Shown piece by piece: positions 1-8,435 of a DNA stretch of 64,000 bases; within the stretch, counting starts at the first letter, position 1, and every line of letters starts with the position of its first letter. Position numbers and translations under genes: made by a program. The stretch spans positions 3,596,001 through 3,660,000 of the forward strand of contig CP118523.1 in assembly GCA_029227815.1 (NCBI GenBank). Reading direction: 5' to 3'. Source of the stretch: Clostridiaceae bacterium M8S5 (GTDB lineage Bacteria > Bacillota > Clostridia > Tissierellales > MCWD3). The notes below the pieces were generated by a model. That model saw only the letters and a program-made list of their open reading frames with translations, was not told the DNA's origin and did not search any database.

Positions 1-328
1 AAAATTGAGTTGAACTCATTTTGGCACTAACATCAGATGCAGACGTTGAGCTTTTTACTACTTGGTTTATTACTGTAATACCACTGTTAACTTGTGGTGA
101 ATTAGAATACATTATATTTTGTGGGACAGTCTGTGTATTGGCAGGTATTAGACTAAATATGCTTTCAAATGAAAATGGACATAAAAATCTGAACAATACT
201 ACTAACCAAAGGGCATATGAGAAAATTTTAGGTGTCTTTTTAAGTAGAAATCGTGCAACAATAACAAATAAAATAACATAGCTTGTTGTAATACTCATAT
301 CTAAAATCTGTAAAAACAATTGATCCAT
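1..328 (-). CDS. BlaR1/MecR1-like M56 sensor-transducer, N-terminal part (cut by window edge)
   Basis: The first 109 codons are visible; the rest lies beyond base 1. The N-terminus has two hydrophobic segments (about residues 10-28 and 35-52) separated by a short KKTPK loop, and a PFSFES motif. This is the classic start of BlaR1-type M56 metallopeptidase receptors, integral membrane proteins that sense beta-lactam or envelope signals and lead to cleavage of the cognate BlaI repressor. The ATG lies 2 nt past the blaI stop, and its AAGGAGGG site overlaps that stop, so the two genes are translationally coupled. The zinc site and any sensor domain are outside the window, so the ligand cannot be judged. 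Confidence 0.85.
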   Translation of the reverse strand, partial: MDQLFLQILDMSITTSYVILFVIVARFLLKKTPKIFSYALWLVVLFRFLCPFSFESIFSLIPANTQTVPQNIMYSNSPQVNSGITVINQVVKSSTSASDVSAKMSSTQF

Positions 329-330
329 AT

Positions 331-693
331 CTATCCCTCCTTATGCTCATTGATCAACCTTTGCAACTCATCTATTTCCTTGTTATTTAATCTTTTACTT
401 CTTGTAAATGATGCTAAAAACTTCGGAAGCGAACCATCAAATGTTTCTTCTAGAAACTGTTTGCTTTGTTCGGCATGAAAGTCATCTTTTTTTATGAGAG
501 CTATTACCACACCATTTTTATTTTCAAAAACTCTTTTTTTCTCAAGACGTTTGAGCATGGTATATGTAGTAGATTTTTTCCAGCTCAATTCTTTCTCACA
601 CAACTTTACTAATTCTTTTGATTTGATAGGCTCACTATCCCAAATAATATCTGCAAATTTTGACTCCGTATCAGTAAGTCTATATTCTTTCAC
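331..693 (-). CDS. blaI: BlaI/MecI/CopY-family transcriptional repressor
   Basis: A 120-residue winged-helix repressor. The LTDTESKFADIIW opening, the STTYTMLKRLEKK recognition-helix region and the short C-terminal dimerisation segment are typical of BlaI. Family members bind palindromic TACAnnnTGTA-like operators and are inactivated by proteolysis triggered by BlaR1. I place the start at the GTG at 693, because GGAG sits 9 nt upstream of it; the ATG three codons earlier directly abuts the GGAG. It is first in an operon with the BlaR1-like gene. Two palindromic operators lie in its own promoter, implying autoregulation. No beta-lactamase is visible, so the regulated resistance gene is elsewhere or absent. 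Confidence 0.9.
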   Translation of the reverse strand: MKEYRLTDTESKFADIIWDSEPIKSKELVKLCEKELSWKKSTTYTMLKRLEKKRVFENKNGVVIALIKKDDFHAEQSKQFLEETFDGSLPKFLASFTRSKRLNNKEIDELQRLINEHKEG

Positions 694-711
694 TATCAAC
701 ATCTCCTTTCA

Positions 712-767
712 GTCTACAAGTTGTAAACCACTTTCTATAGTTTACAACTTGTAGACCAAATTGTCAA
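712..767 (-). promoter_or_regulatory. blaI promoter with two BlaI-type operators
   Basis: On the minus strand TTGACA (762-767) and TAAACT (739-744) are separated by 17 bp. Two 17-base inverted copies (712-728 and 740-756) each contain the self-palindromic core TACAA-N-TTGTA. One operator overlaps the -10 and spacer, the other lies just downstream, as expected for an autorepressed blaI-blaR operon. Confidence 0.8.
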
Positions 768-812
768 TAGAAACTTACATAAAATTTTTACCATAGTTCC
801 TATACTAAAAAT

Positions 813-850
813 AACTAGACCGACAAAATACAATATGTCGGTCTAGTTTT
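813..850. terminator. Intrinsic terminator downstream of the 863-1552 gene
   Basis: A perfect 13-bp stem (813-825 with 836-848) closes a 10-nt loop. On the minus strand the stem is followed by a T-rich tract (TTATTTTTA); on the plus strand by TTTT. It lies just 3' of the 229-residue membrane protein gene. Confidence 0.75.
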
Positions 851-862
851 ATATCAATATAT

Positions 863-1552
863 CTAATTATAATTTTGTTGTTTATCTCTAAATAGCTTAC
901 TTAAAGGTATTGTAGCAACAGGAATAGCAACTCCCATCCCAATATTCATGCAGAAAAAAACAACAATGGCACTATTAATCAAATAGCCAACTAATCCTAT
1001 AAGCATTATCACACCGTTAGCAAGATAAGCATATTTTACTATCTTACTTCTTTTATCTTTATCAAATGCTAAAGATACAAAAATGCATGACATACCAAAA
1101 AAAAGTGTCCATCCTAGCATATTAATAGCGGCGATAGCTGAAATTGGGTTCGATAAAATAAATTGCTCAAGCCCATTTGTTTGCCCATTATTTATTAACA
1201 TTCTAACACTACTTATTTGAACAAAATAATTTATACTAATTAATATTAAAAAACCAAGTCCAAATAGTTTAGCAATCTTTATATAATACTTTTTTGTTGG
1301 TTTAACAAGCTCTTCAATGCTACATAGCTGTATAACAAAACATACTCCATACAAAATCATGAAACACATTGCAATATGCTTAAATATTTGATTAGTTGTT
1401 AGAACTGTATTTACATAGTTTTCAAAGTTTGTCCACAAGAAAATTGGGTTTAAGGCTAAAATTGCAACATAGCAAATAGTATATGTTACAAATGCGATAA
1501 CAGCCATTATTGATGCCCAATAGCCTATTTTTAATGCTGAATTATTATTCAT
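863..1552 (-). CDS. Multi-pass membrane protein, DUF4386-like, unknown function
   Basis: 229 residues with about six predicted membrane segments (near 12-32, 60-80, 95-113, 135-158, 170-190 and 197-218) joined by short basic loops. The overall plan resembles DUF4386-type membrane proteins of Clostridia, but I see no catalytic or transport motif. GGGAG lies 8 nt upstream of the ATG. It ends at a strong terminator and may form a small operon with the 67-residue membrane protein upstream on the same strand. Function is unknown; the family suggestion is by appearance only. Confidence 0.7.
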   Translation of the reverse strand: MNNNSALKIGYWASIMAVIAFVTYTICYVAILALNPIFLWTNFENYVNTVLTTNQIFKHIAMCFMILYGVCFVIQLCSIEELVKPTKKYYIKIAKLFGLGFLILISINYFVQISSVRMLINNGQTNGLEQFILSNPISAIAAINMLGWTLFFGMSCIFVSLAFDKDKRSKIVKYAYLANGVIMLIGLVGYLINSAIVVFFCMNIGMGVAIPVATIPLSKLFRDKQQNYN

Positions 1553-1599
1553 ATATTAACTCTCCCTTCAATATGTTTGTACTCATATAAAGGAGAATT

Positions 1600-1803
1600 T
1601 TATTCTAGTTTTTGTGTAAAGAGAATTATATCGACAAATTGGAAGTAAGGATTTCTAGTGAAAATTAAACTAAATGTTTTCATGCAAATGTAGCCTATAC
1701 TAATATTTGTAGAAACCATTAAAAATATCGCTGGATTTATGATGAAGAAAATGATTGATACAACTAGTAAAATAGATACTATTATTATATTGTATTTTTT
1801 CAT
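1600..1803 (-). CDS. Small membrane protein, 67 aa, unknown
   Basis: A short hydrophobic protein with two likely membrane segments (about 6-27 and 30-50) and a KKY start. I choose the ATG at 1803 because GGAG lies 8 nt upstream; the in-frame GTG at 1809 is too close to that site. It lies 47 nt upstream of the larger membrane protein, so the two may be co-transcribed. I do not recognise a family. Confidence 0.55.
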   Translation of the reverse strand: MKKYNIIIVSILLVVSIIFFIINPAIFLMVSTNISIGYICMKTFSLIFTRNPYFQFVDIILFTQKLE

Positions 1804-2126
1804 ATACACATCTCCTTTTAATTAGTTAATCCAACTCATAATCTGTTAGCAATGTATTGCAAAATAATAATATAATTACTTCTTTAGCTTCCTTGTTACA
1901 ATTAGAGATATTGGTTACCAATATTTCTTCACTTTGTTAATGATTATAACATAAAAAATTGCTTTTATCTACAATTTTTTTAACATACTATCTTGACTAC
2001 TAAACACTGTCTGATATACTAATATATACATTAATGACATTATATTTTACTTTGCATTTTTAGTACACCAATTACAAAGCAATGTATTATTTTCTTTGTT
2101 AAACTGTAATGGAAGGAATGATAAAT

Positions 2127-2999
2127 GTGGATTGGCTAGATAGAATGAATAAAGTTATAAATTACATTGAAGATAATATTGTTGGTAATATTGATTACAA
2201 TGAGATTGCAAAAATTGCTTGTTGCCCCAATTACCATTTTCGACGTATGTTTTCGTTTATTACAGAAATATCACTTTCTGAATACATAAGACATCGACGC
2301 TTAACACTTGCAGCTTTTGATTTACAACATAGCAATAGTAGTGTTATTCAAATTGCATATAAATATGGTTATACATCTCACTCAGCCTTTACTCGTGCTT
2401 TTAACGAACTTCATGGGATTGCTCCTACTTTAGCACGTAAATCAGGTGTAAATTTGAAGGCTTATCCACGAATGTCTTTTTCTATCTCGATTACAGGAGG
2501 TACAAACATGAATTACAGGATCGAAAAAATGAATGAGTTTTCAGCAGTGGGTTTCAAGCATACTGTAAAAACTGATGAAGTATTTACAACAGTACCTAAG
2601 CTTTGGCATCAAATACATCACAAAGGCTTTTCAAAGAAATTACTAGATTTAATAGACACAAATGAAGAAAAAAAATTAAATGGTATACTTGGTATTTTAT
2701 CAGGTGGAGATTGGGGAAAGAATATGGATTTATCATACTACCTAGCCATTCTGTATGAAAAAAATACACCTGTAAATATGGAGAAATTGCACTTTCCTGA
2801 AAGCCATTGGGTAGTATTTGAAGCCTCAAATCTTTCTGAAGTAGCAAACGCTTGGAAAAAATTGTACACCGACTGGCTTCCAACGTCAATATATTCTCTT
2901 GCTAATTTACCAGCAATTGAATGTTATTATCCTCCAGATCATAATCCTCAAAATGAACTTTGGATACCTATTAACAAACAAAATTCAATTACTCTATAA
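2127..2999 (+). CDS. AraC-family regulator with C-terminal GyrI-like effector-binding domain
   Basis: 290 residues. The N-terminal ~105 residues contain two helix-turn-helix units of AraC/XylS type (ending in the HSAFTRAFNELHGIAPT signature). The C-terminal ~150 residues are a GyrI-like (Rob/BmrR C-terminal type) small-molecule-binding domain. Such proteins activate genes on binding amphipathic compounds or drugs. The GTG at 2127 has GGAAGG 10 nt upstream; the same GGAAGGAATGATAAA leader precedes the next gene's ATG, which supports this start over the two upstream in-frame ATGs. It probably forms an operon with the stand-alone GyrI-like protein 18 nt downstream. Confidence 0.85.
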   Translation: MDWLDRMNKVINYIEDNIVGNIDYNEIAKIACCPNYHFRRMFSFITEISLSEYIRHRRLTLAAFDLQHSNSSVIQIAYKYGYTSHSAFTRAFNELHGIAPTLARKSGVNLKAYPRMSFSISITGGTNMNYRIEKMNEFSAVGFKHTVKTDEVFTTVPKLWHQIHHKGFSKKLLDLIDTNEEKKLNGILGILSGGDWGKNMDLSYYLAILYEKNTPVNMEKLHFPESHWVVFEASNLSEVANAWKKLYTDWLPTSIYSLANLPAIECYYPPDHNPQNELWIPINKQNSITL

Positions 3000-3017
3000 C
3001 ACGGAAGGAATGATAAA

Positions 3018-3566
3018 ATGGCAACATTAAAAAAGATAGAATTCATAGAATTTGGACCTTATAAAATTATCGGAAAGGAAATAAAAACAAAGCATCAAAG
3101 TTTTAACCCTGTTTGGGGATCAAAGCATGAAACTATACCATCTCTATGGAAAAGATGCTTCTCTGATGGTACCTTTGACAAGCTTATAGCTATGGAAAAA
3201 TACTTCCCATCAGAAACACCTGAAGGTTACCAAGGGTACAAAAGAGACTATTGTGATAAGGATGGAACATTTACTTATCTTGTGGGTTTTTTTATGAAAG
3301 CTAGCACTCCTACTCCTGATGGATATGTTTCTTACAATGTTCCTGCTTGCACTATTGCAAGAGCATGGATTGAAGGTGAAGAATATGATATATTGCCTAA
3401 TGCTAGTAAGTTAACAATTGATTCTATTAAGCAAAATGGGTATACTTTAGATCTGCAAAATTACTTTGAATGTGAAGTTTATACTGATATAAGGTTCAAT
3501 ATACCTAAAAATAATGGTCAAAAGGTTTTAGTACTTGATTATTATATACCTTGTTTAAAAAAGTAA
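3018..3566 (+). CDS. Stand-alone GyrI-like small-molecule-binding domain protein
   Basis: 182 residues making up a single GyrI-like domain with no DNA-binding part. Features are the FGPYKIIGKEIKTK start, a PVWGS segment, an acidic ligand-pocket region (IEGEEYDI) and the C-terminal LDYYIPC strand characteristic of the SRPBCC-unrelated GyrI/BmrR-C fold. Such proteins bind or sequester small lipophilic cations, and some hydrolyse drug-like esters. It follows the AraC-GyrI regulator by 18 nt with a duplicated ribosome-binding leader, which suggests a sensor and binding-protein pair for the same ligand. A terminator follows at 3591-3624. Confidence 0.8.
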   Translation: MATLKKIEFIEFGPYKIIGKEIKTKHQSFNPVWGSKHETIPSLWKRCFSDGTFDKLIAMEKYFPSETPEGYQGYKRDYCDKDGTFTYLVGFFMKASTPTPDGYVSYNVPACTIARAWIEGEEYDILPNASKLTIDSIKQNGYTLDLQNYFECEVYTDIRFNIPKNNGQKVLVLDYYIPCLKK

Positions 3567-3590
3567 AATGATAAAAGCTTATGGCATAAT

Positions 3591-3628
3591 AACTCTAGCA
3601 AATATGATCTTATCTGCTAGAGTTTTAT
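3591..3628 (+). terminator. Intrinsic terminator after GyrI-like gene
   Basis: A 10-bp stem AACTCTAGCA (3591-3600) pairs with TGCTAGAGTT (3615-3624), followed by TTTTATTG. It closes the AraC-GyrI operon. Confidence 0.8.
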
Positions 3629-3742
3629 TGATTAATATCTTATTTATATATACACTTTATTTACATGCTTTTAATAGTATGTTATACTTGCAAAAAATAA
3701 ACACTATAATTATTCACATAATACACCTTAGGAGGTTTTTCT

Positions 3743-4519
3743 ATGTTGGTTGACGACAGTATAGTATTAGATTTTTTAAATAAAGAAAATCATGATTGTA
3801 TTAAAAATCATTGGGTATTTCAAAATATAAATAGAGGAATATTTTTATTTGAAACACCAGATTGCAACCTTAAAGATGAGATAAATAAAATCCATACAAT
3901 AATGAAATCGATTCTTTTAAATTTTACACCTCTTAATGAATCAATTTATTCTGCTTTGTATCCTAACTGGAAATCTATCACAAGTAATCTCAATATACTA
4001 CTCGTTGTGGGATGTCCTGAGCCTTATGATGCTTTGGTAAGAACTTATAATAATAAAGAATATATAATATTCGATTTGATCCGTTTTTATGAATACTCTA
4101 TAAAGGGGCATAATATTAATACATTAGTAAAAAAATTAATCACTCACGAAACTTCTCACATTTGTTTGCACGAAAAATATCCTTCTCCTCTATCTAACGC
4201 TTATATTGACAAAATGAAATATATCATTTTTGATGAAAGTTTTGCACATTTACTATCATTTAAAGATAATATTAAGCAAATAGATTTTTCTACATATATA
4301 GATGAACACTATAATAGATCTTTCACAAAACTAAAAGATGCACTACAAGAAAAAAACCCCCTCAAACAAGATCAATTACTTATTGAATCTAACTGTGGTT
4401 CTTATTGGAGTAAATATGCATCTGTTAGTGGCAAACTATTTTTATCAAACCATTTGGATAATATTGTAAACATCTATAATAATGGTATATCTAATTTTAT
4501 ATCTTTAATGGGTTTATAA
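3743..4519 (+). CDS. Putative zinc metalloprotease with HExxH motif, unknown family
   Basis: 258 residues, no signal peptide. An HETSH zinc-binding motif lies at residues 135-139, and a downstream acidic helix with DESFAH (E165) could supply the third ligand, as in gluzincin-type peptidases. I cannot name the family with certainty; DUF2268/DUF5700-like proteases have this layout. AGGAGG lies 7 nt before the ATG. The gene stands alone between two terminators, so it is monocistronic. Substrate and regulation are not visible. If the zinc motif is a coincidence, the protein is simply hypothetical. Confidence 0.65.
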   Translation: MLVDDSIVLDFLNKENHDCIKNHWVFQNINRGIFLFETPDCNLKDEINKIHTIMKSILLNFTPLNESIYSALYPNWKSITSNLNILLVVGCPEPYDALVRTYNNKEYIIFDLIRFYEYSIKGHNINTLVKKLITHETSHICLHEKYPSPLSNAYIDKMKYIIFDESFAHLLSFKDNIKQIDFSTYIDEHYNRSFTKLKDALQEKNPLKQDQLLIESNCGSYWSKYASVSGKLFLSNHLDNIVNIYNNGISNFISLMGL

Positions 4520-4542
4520 CAATCTGTACTCATTATTATTTC

Positions 4543-4580
4543 AAACCCCAATACTAGGCACAATAGTATCGGGGTTTTTC
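4543..4580 (+). terminator. Intrinsic terminator, probably bidirectional
   Basis: A 14-bp stem (4543-4556 with 4564-4577, one A-C mismatch) with a 7-nt loop followed by TTTTTC. It sits between the convergent metalloprotease gene and the secreted protein gene and can serve both strands. Confidence 0.85.
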
Positions 4581-4588
4581 AATTTTAT

Positions 4589-5053
4589 TTAGTAATTATA
4601 ATAAACAGTAAGCTTAACATATTGATAAGACTTTAAACCATAATAGTAGTTACTTATATTTGTACCATTATAGTAAACATACCATGTTCCTTTTGCAGGT
4701 GTGCCAACAAGCGCTCCTGTTACTTCTGTTTTATTTAATGAACCCCAAGGTGCTGAAACATATCCTGATTTACTATTTTTTACGTGTATCCTATTTGATA
4801 CGATAGCACCTTTCCCACTCCATGATATATTTGAATTTGCATCAACAACAACTTTTTTTACAACTGCACCTGATGGAATACCATAGACATTAAATTTTAT
4901 AACACTTGAATCACCACTTTTACCCGCATCTAAGTATAAACTCATTTTCTTTGAAGAAGTAACAGTTTTTGATGATGAAATTGCAAATGAAGTTGTTATC
5001 ATAAATGCCATACATATAACTAGTAATAATACAGCTAACTTTTTAATATTCAT
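4589..5053 (-). CDS. Small secreted protein, unknown function
   Basis: 154 residues. An N-terminal signal peptide (KK followed by a hydrophobic core to about residue 24, ending SFA) is followed by a Ser/Lys/Gly-rich beta-type mature region ending in a Tyr-rich tail. I choose the ATG at 5053 because GGAG lies 8 nt upstream; the in-frame GTG three codons earlier overlaps the site. There are no cysteines in the mature part and no recognisable enzyme motif. The length and composition suit a cell-surface or extracellular beta-sandwich protein, but I cannot assign a role. Confidence 0.65.
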   Translation of the reverse strand: MNIKKLAVLLLVICMAFMITTSFAISSSKTVTSSKKMSLYLDAGKSGDSSVIKFNVYGIPSGAVVKKVVVDANSNISWSGKGAIVSNRIHVKNSKSGYVSAPWGSLNKTEVTGALVGTPAKGTWYVYYNGTNISNYYYGLKSYQYVKLTVYYNY

Positions 5054-5178
5054 TAATATCACTCCTTTTATTATCTTGACAAAATCGCTCCCATTTTGCC
5101 AATACTTAGTTTAATTTTGATAGAATCTAGTAAATAATTATATTGTAATATTTTTCAATTACATACCTAATCCAAGTT

Positions 5179-6105
5179 CTATTGTTTAAAAAAATTAATT
5201 AATATAGTATTCACTTTTTCAGGAACTTCATAATGTGCTAAATGAGATGCATTTTTGATAATATGAAAATCCATATCAGGTATAATTAATCTTAACCTAT
5301 CAATAGACTCTTTAGGTATGTTCTTATCGTTATCGCCCCATATTAATAATGCAGGTATATTTTGTTGTTTTACTTTTTCATAATACGGTTTTGAATCGGT
5401 TAGGCAATTTCCTTTCGCATTTGCTAATACAGCACGTTTTTTTCCTTTGTACACTAATTGTGCTTTAAGCTTACTTTCTAGTTCTTCTTTTTTTGTATCA
5501 TCTAATAGTATACTAGCTTTTTTAAGTATAAATTTATCTCCTGCTACACTCATGAAATATTCACCTAATTTACTTCTCAAAAGCCTTACAATATTACTCC
5601 CTTCAAAGGCATCAGATAATGGTGCTAAGAATACTATTTTTTCTACTAATTCAGGATGTTTAGCTGCAAAATAAGCACAAGTACTACCTCCTTGAGATGT
5701 TCCAACCAAATATATAGGTTTTCGTATGTTTAGTTTTTCAAGAAGTTCTATTAGTTGCTGATCATATAAATATCTATCGTATTTATCTAATTTAGGTCTA
5801 TCAGAAAATCCATGTCCGTATACATCGTATCTTAAAACCCTGTATCCTTCATCTAATAATGGTTGCATATTATAATCCCATGTTACAGCAGGTGCTGCAT
5901 TCCCATGAACTAGCACTATTAGCTTTGCATCTTCATTTCCTTTTAATTCATAGTGAGTATATCCATTAGATAATTTGACAAAGCTACCATCAATACTAGC
6001 TCTTGTTGTTTCATTGAGTTCTTTACTTTCCATATCACCTGTAATAACTGGAAGTAAAACTATAATCACAACAAGCCCTAGAACTATCCAAAACACTTTT
6101 TTCAT
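5179..6105 (-). CDS. Membrane-anchored alpha/beta hydrolase (copy 1 of tandem pair)
   Basis: 308 residues with an N-terminal membrane anchor (about 4-22) and an extracytoplasmic alpha/beta-hydrolase domain. The HGNAAPA oxyanion-hole segment, the nucleophile elbow GTSQGG (S137), an acid in GDNDK (D258 or D260) and the ASHLAHYE histidine (H288) complete the triad. Substrate is unknown; esterase or lipase activity is typical. It is closely similar throughout its length to the neighbour at 6392-7318, so the pair arose by tandem duplication. The start is the ATG with GGAG 12 nt upstream, as in the paralog. Confidence 0.85.
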   Translation of the reverse strand: MKKVFWIVLGLVVIIVLLPVITGDMESKELNETTRASIDGSFVKLSNGYTHYELKGNEDAKLIVLVHGNAAPAVTWDYNMQPLLDEGYRVLRYDVYGHGFSDRPKLDKYDRYLYDQQLIELLEKLNIRKPIYLVGTSQGGSTCAYFAAKHPELVEKIVFLAPLSDAFEGSNIVRLLRSKLGEYFMSVAGDKFILKKASILLDDTKKEELESKLKAQLVYKGKKRAVLANAKGNCLTDSKPYYEKVKQQNIPALLIWGDNDKNIPKESIDRLRLIIPDMDFHIIKNASHLAHYEVPEKVNTILINFFKQ

Positions 6106-6391
6106 TTTTTATCAACGCTCCTTCAATTAATTCTAATTTAATCTATTCTTTGTTTTTACTATATTAAATTATATTAAACATAGTTCTTATTTATTGCTTA
6201 ATTAAAAGATAAAAAAGAATCCATTTAGAAGTGCTTTATAAACTTACATGATTTATTATATTAGTAAATAAGAGCAACTCACCTTAATGCTCGTCACTCT
6301 TATGCCTTCACTATTTTTCTTATAAAATTTATACTTTCTTCACTTAAACATAGCACTATAAGTGTTTTAGTAGATAATACGCCATTCTTCA

Positions 6392-7318
6392 TTATTTTTT
6401 AAAAAAATCGATTAAAATAGAATTTATTTTTTCTGGAAATTCATAATGTGCTAAATGAGAGGCATTTTTAATCAAGTGAAATTCCATATTAGGTAAAGTT
6501 ACTCGTAATCTATCCATAGATTGTTTTGGTATACTCTTATCATTTTCGCCCCACGTTAATAGCGTAGAAATATTTTGTTGCTTAACTTTTTCATAATAGA
6601 TTTTTGCATCGTGCAAACTATCTCCTCTCATATTTGCTAATACTGCTCTTTTTTTTCCTTTATATATTAACTGATTTTTGAGTTTTATTTCAAGTTCTTC
6701 TTTTTTTGCCTTATCCGAAAGCATACTAGCGGGTTTTATTATTAATTTATCCCCCATTACCCCCATCAAATAATCTCCTACTTTAGTTTGCATAAGTTTT
6801 AATCTGTTTTTACCTTCAAAATCATCAAATAATGGTGCTAATAATGCTATTTTATCTACTAATCTAGGATGTTCAGCTGCAAAATAAGCACAAATACTAC
6901 CTCCTTGAGATGTTCCCACTAAATAAACAGGTTCTTTTATATGCAGTTTTTCTAAAAGTTCCATAAGTTGATTATCGTAAAGACTTTTATTGTACTCTTT
7001 TAATTTAGGTCTGTCAGAATATCCATGACCATAAATATCATATCTTAAAACTCTATACCCTTCATCTAATAATGGCTGTATATTATAATCCCATGTTACA
7101 GCAGGTGCTGCGTTTCCATGAACCAACACTATTACCTTTGCATCTTCATTTCCTTTTAACTCATAATGAGTGTATCCATCCGATAGTTTTGCAAAACTAC
7201 CACCAATATCAGCCCTTGTTATTTCATTAAGATCTTTACTTTCCATATCGCCTGTAATAAATGGAAGTAATACTATAATCACAACAAGTCCTATAGCTAT
7301 CCAAAGTACTTTTTTCAT
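6392..7318 (-). CDS. Membrane-anchored alpha/beta hydrolase (copy 2 of tandem pair)
   Basis: 308 residues from the ATG at 7318, matching the paralog exactly in length. A TTG two codons upstream (7324) has better spacing from GGAG and could also be used. It has the same plan: a membrane anchor near residues 4-22, an HGNAAPA oxyanion segment, a GTSQGG elbow, GENDK in place of GDNDK (so the catalytic acid is either the conserved D two residues on or a Glu), and ASHLAHYE. The pair differ mostly in the lid region (about 165-240), suggesting divergence in substrate range. The 286-nt intergenic region between the copies holds no gene. Confidence 0.85.
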   Translation of the reverse strand: MKKVLWIAIGLVVIIVLLPFITGDMESKDLNEITRADIGGSFAKLSDGYTHYELKGNEDAKVIVLVHGNAAPAVTWDYNIQPLLDEGYRVLRYDIYGHGYSDRPKLKEYNKSLYDNQLMELLEKLHIKEPVYLVGTSQGGSICAYFAAEHPRLVDKIALLAPLFDDFEGKNRLKLMQTKVGDYLMGVMGDKLIIKPASMLSDKAKKEELEIKLKNQLIYKGKKRAVLANMRGDSLHDAKIYYEKVKQQNISTLLTWGENDKSIPKQSMDRLRVTLPNMEFHLIKNASHLAHYEFPEKINSILIDFFKK

Positions 7319-7640
7319 ATTCAACCAACTCTCCTTCATTTAATCTTCATTTATTTTCCTAAGACAGAAAACATTCTCGCACTTTATTCATTTATATTAA
7401 CACAATTATTTTTTTATTGCTTAATTAAAAAGATGAAAAGGTGTCCATTCAGAATAAATTATAATAATTTTTATTATCATTTAGTTTTGTTCCTAACTAA
7501 GGGTATAATTAGCTAATGAATATCTTAAATACAAATTATTATTGTAGTAAAATCATTTACAATCCGAAGGTAATATATGATTTTCTTTATTTGACACTAG
7601 CATAGTTTATAATGAAAAACCTTTTTTTAAAAAAACTCAT
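7319..7640. other. Intergenic region without recognisable gene
   Basis: About 320 nt of AT-rich sequence between the 5' end of the second hydrolase gene and the terminator of the XRE-cupin gene. I see no conserved motif, RNA or open frame here; it probably contains the hydrolase promoter. Confidence 0.5.
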
Positions 7641-7680
7641 AAAAAAAGACAGAACAAATTTTATATCACCTCTCTGTCTT
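7641..7680 (-). terminator. Intrinsic terminator of the XRE-cupin gene
   Basis: AAGACAGA (7646-7653) pairs with TCTGTCTT (7673-7680). On the minus strand the stem is followed by seven Ts. It lies 20 nt past the regulator's stop codon. Confidence 0.75.
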
Positions 7681-7700
7681 CTAAAACTATTTTAATACAT

Positions 7701-8249
7701 TTATTTATAATTCAATACATTCACCAGACTAACTGTATTATCATAACAATTTACAAATTCATGAGGTAATTTCCCTTTAAAACGTATAGAGTCACCTTCA
7801 TTTAAAACAAACTCTTCACTATCCAAAATAAGTTTTACACTGCCTTTGATTACATAGATATATTCGTCAATCTCATTCATATGTCCACTATTGCAAAGTT
7901 TAGAATGTGGAGCTATTTCAAGTTTCAAGATTTCGGATTTGTGTAAATCATAATACGGAAAAACACTATAAATACTATATTCTGATTCTTTATGTATTAC
8001 TTTTAGTTCATTGTTTCTGACTATTGAGTAATCTAATTCTTCCTCTTTAATTAGTCTTGTAAGTGGTATCTTTAATCCATCTGCGATTTTCCATAACACT
8101 AATATTGTGGGATTGGTACTACCTCTTTCTATTTCACCAATCATACTTTTACTAACACCTGTTATAGCGGATAATTTTTCTAATGTTAAAGCCCTCTCTT
8201 TGCGGATATGTTTTAAGTTTTTCGATATACTACTATTTATGTTTTCCAT
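7701..8249 (-). CDS. XRE-family HTH regulator with C-terminal cupin domain
   Basis: 182 residues. The N-terminal HTH_3 domain (about 8-65; LEKLSAITGVSKSMIGEIERG) is followed by a cupin_2 beta-barrel (about 95-180) with an EIDEYIYVIKGSVKL strand pair. This architecture is typical of small-molecule-responsive regulators of metabolic or efflux genes. AGGAGG 7 nt upstream selects the ATG at 8249. It is divergent from the PhzF-like gene, and a 42-bp palindrome holds both promoters. It most likely represses itself and the PhzF-like gene in response to a ligand bound by the cupin. Confidence 0.88.
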   Translation of the reverse strand: MENINSSISKNLKHIRKERALTLEKLSAITGVSKSMIGEIERGSTNPTILVLWKIADGLKIPLTRLIKEEELDYSIVRNNELKVIHKESEYSIYSVFPYYDLHKSEILKLEIAPHSKLCNSGHMNEIDEYIYVIKGSVKLILDSEEFVLNEGDSIRFKGKLPHEFVNCYDNTVSLVNVLNYK

Positions 8250-8268
8250 GATGATACCTCCTGAAAAT

Positions 8269-8310
8269 ATTATATAATATATTGAATTAATGTACAATAT
8301 ATTATATAAT
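8269..8310. promoter_or_regulatory. Palindromic overlapping divergent promoters of XRE-cupin and PhzF-like genes
   Basis: Perfect 16-bp arms (8269-8284 and 8295-8310) flank a 10-bp centre. The minus-strand promoter is TTGTAC (8292-8297)-17-TATAAT (8269-8274). The plus-strand promoter is TTGAAT (8282-8287)-17-TATAAT (8305-8310). Thus the palindrome is the promoter for both genes and is the obvious operator. A second weaker inverted repeat, CGATATAT (8312-8319) / ATATATCG (8334-8341), follows in the plus leader. Confidence 0.75.
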
Positions 8311-8435
8311 TCGATATATAGGATTTAAATATAATATATCGTACGTTATAAAGAAATATACTATCCAGATTTTTATTTTACATCATATTTAATTTAAATG
8401 AAGACAATATATCTTTAAAACAGGAGGAAAATATT

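Noticed and set aside
21..281. 86-codon plus-strand open frame at the left edge
   Set aside because: It is the antisense of the BlaR1-like gene, whose minus-strand translation shows a clear M56 N-terminus coupled to blaI.
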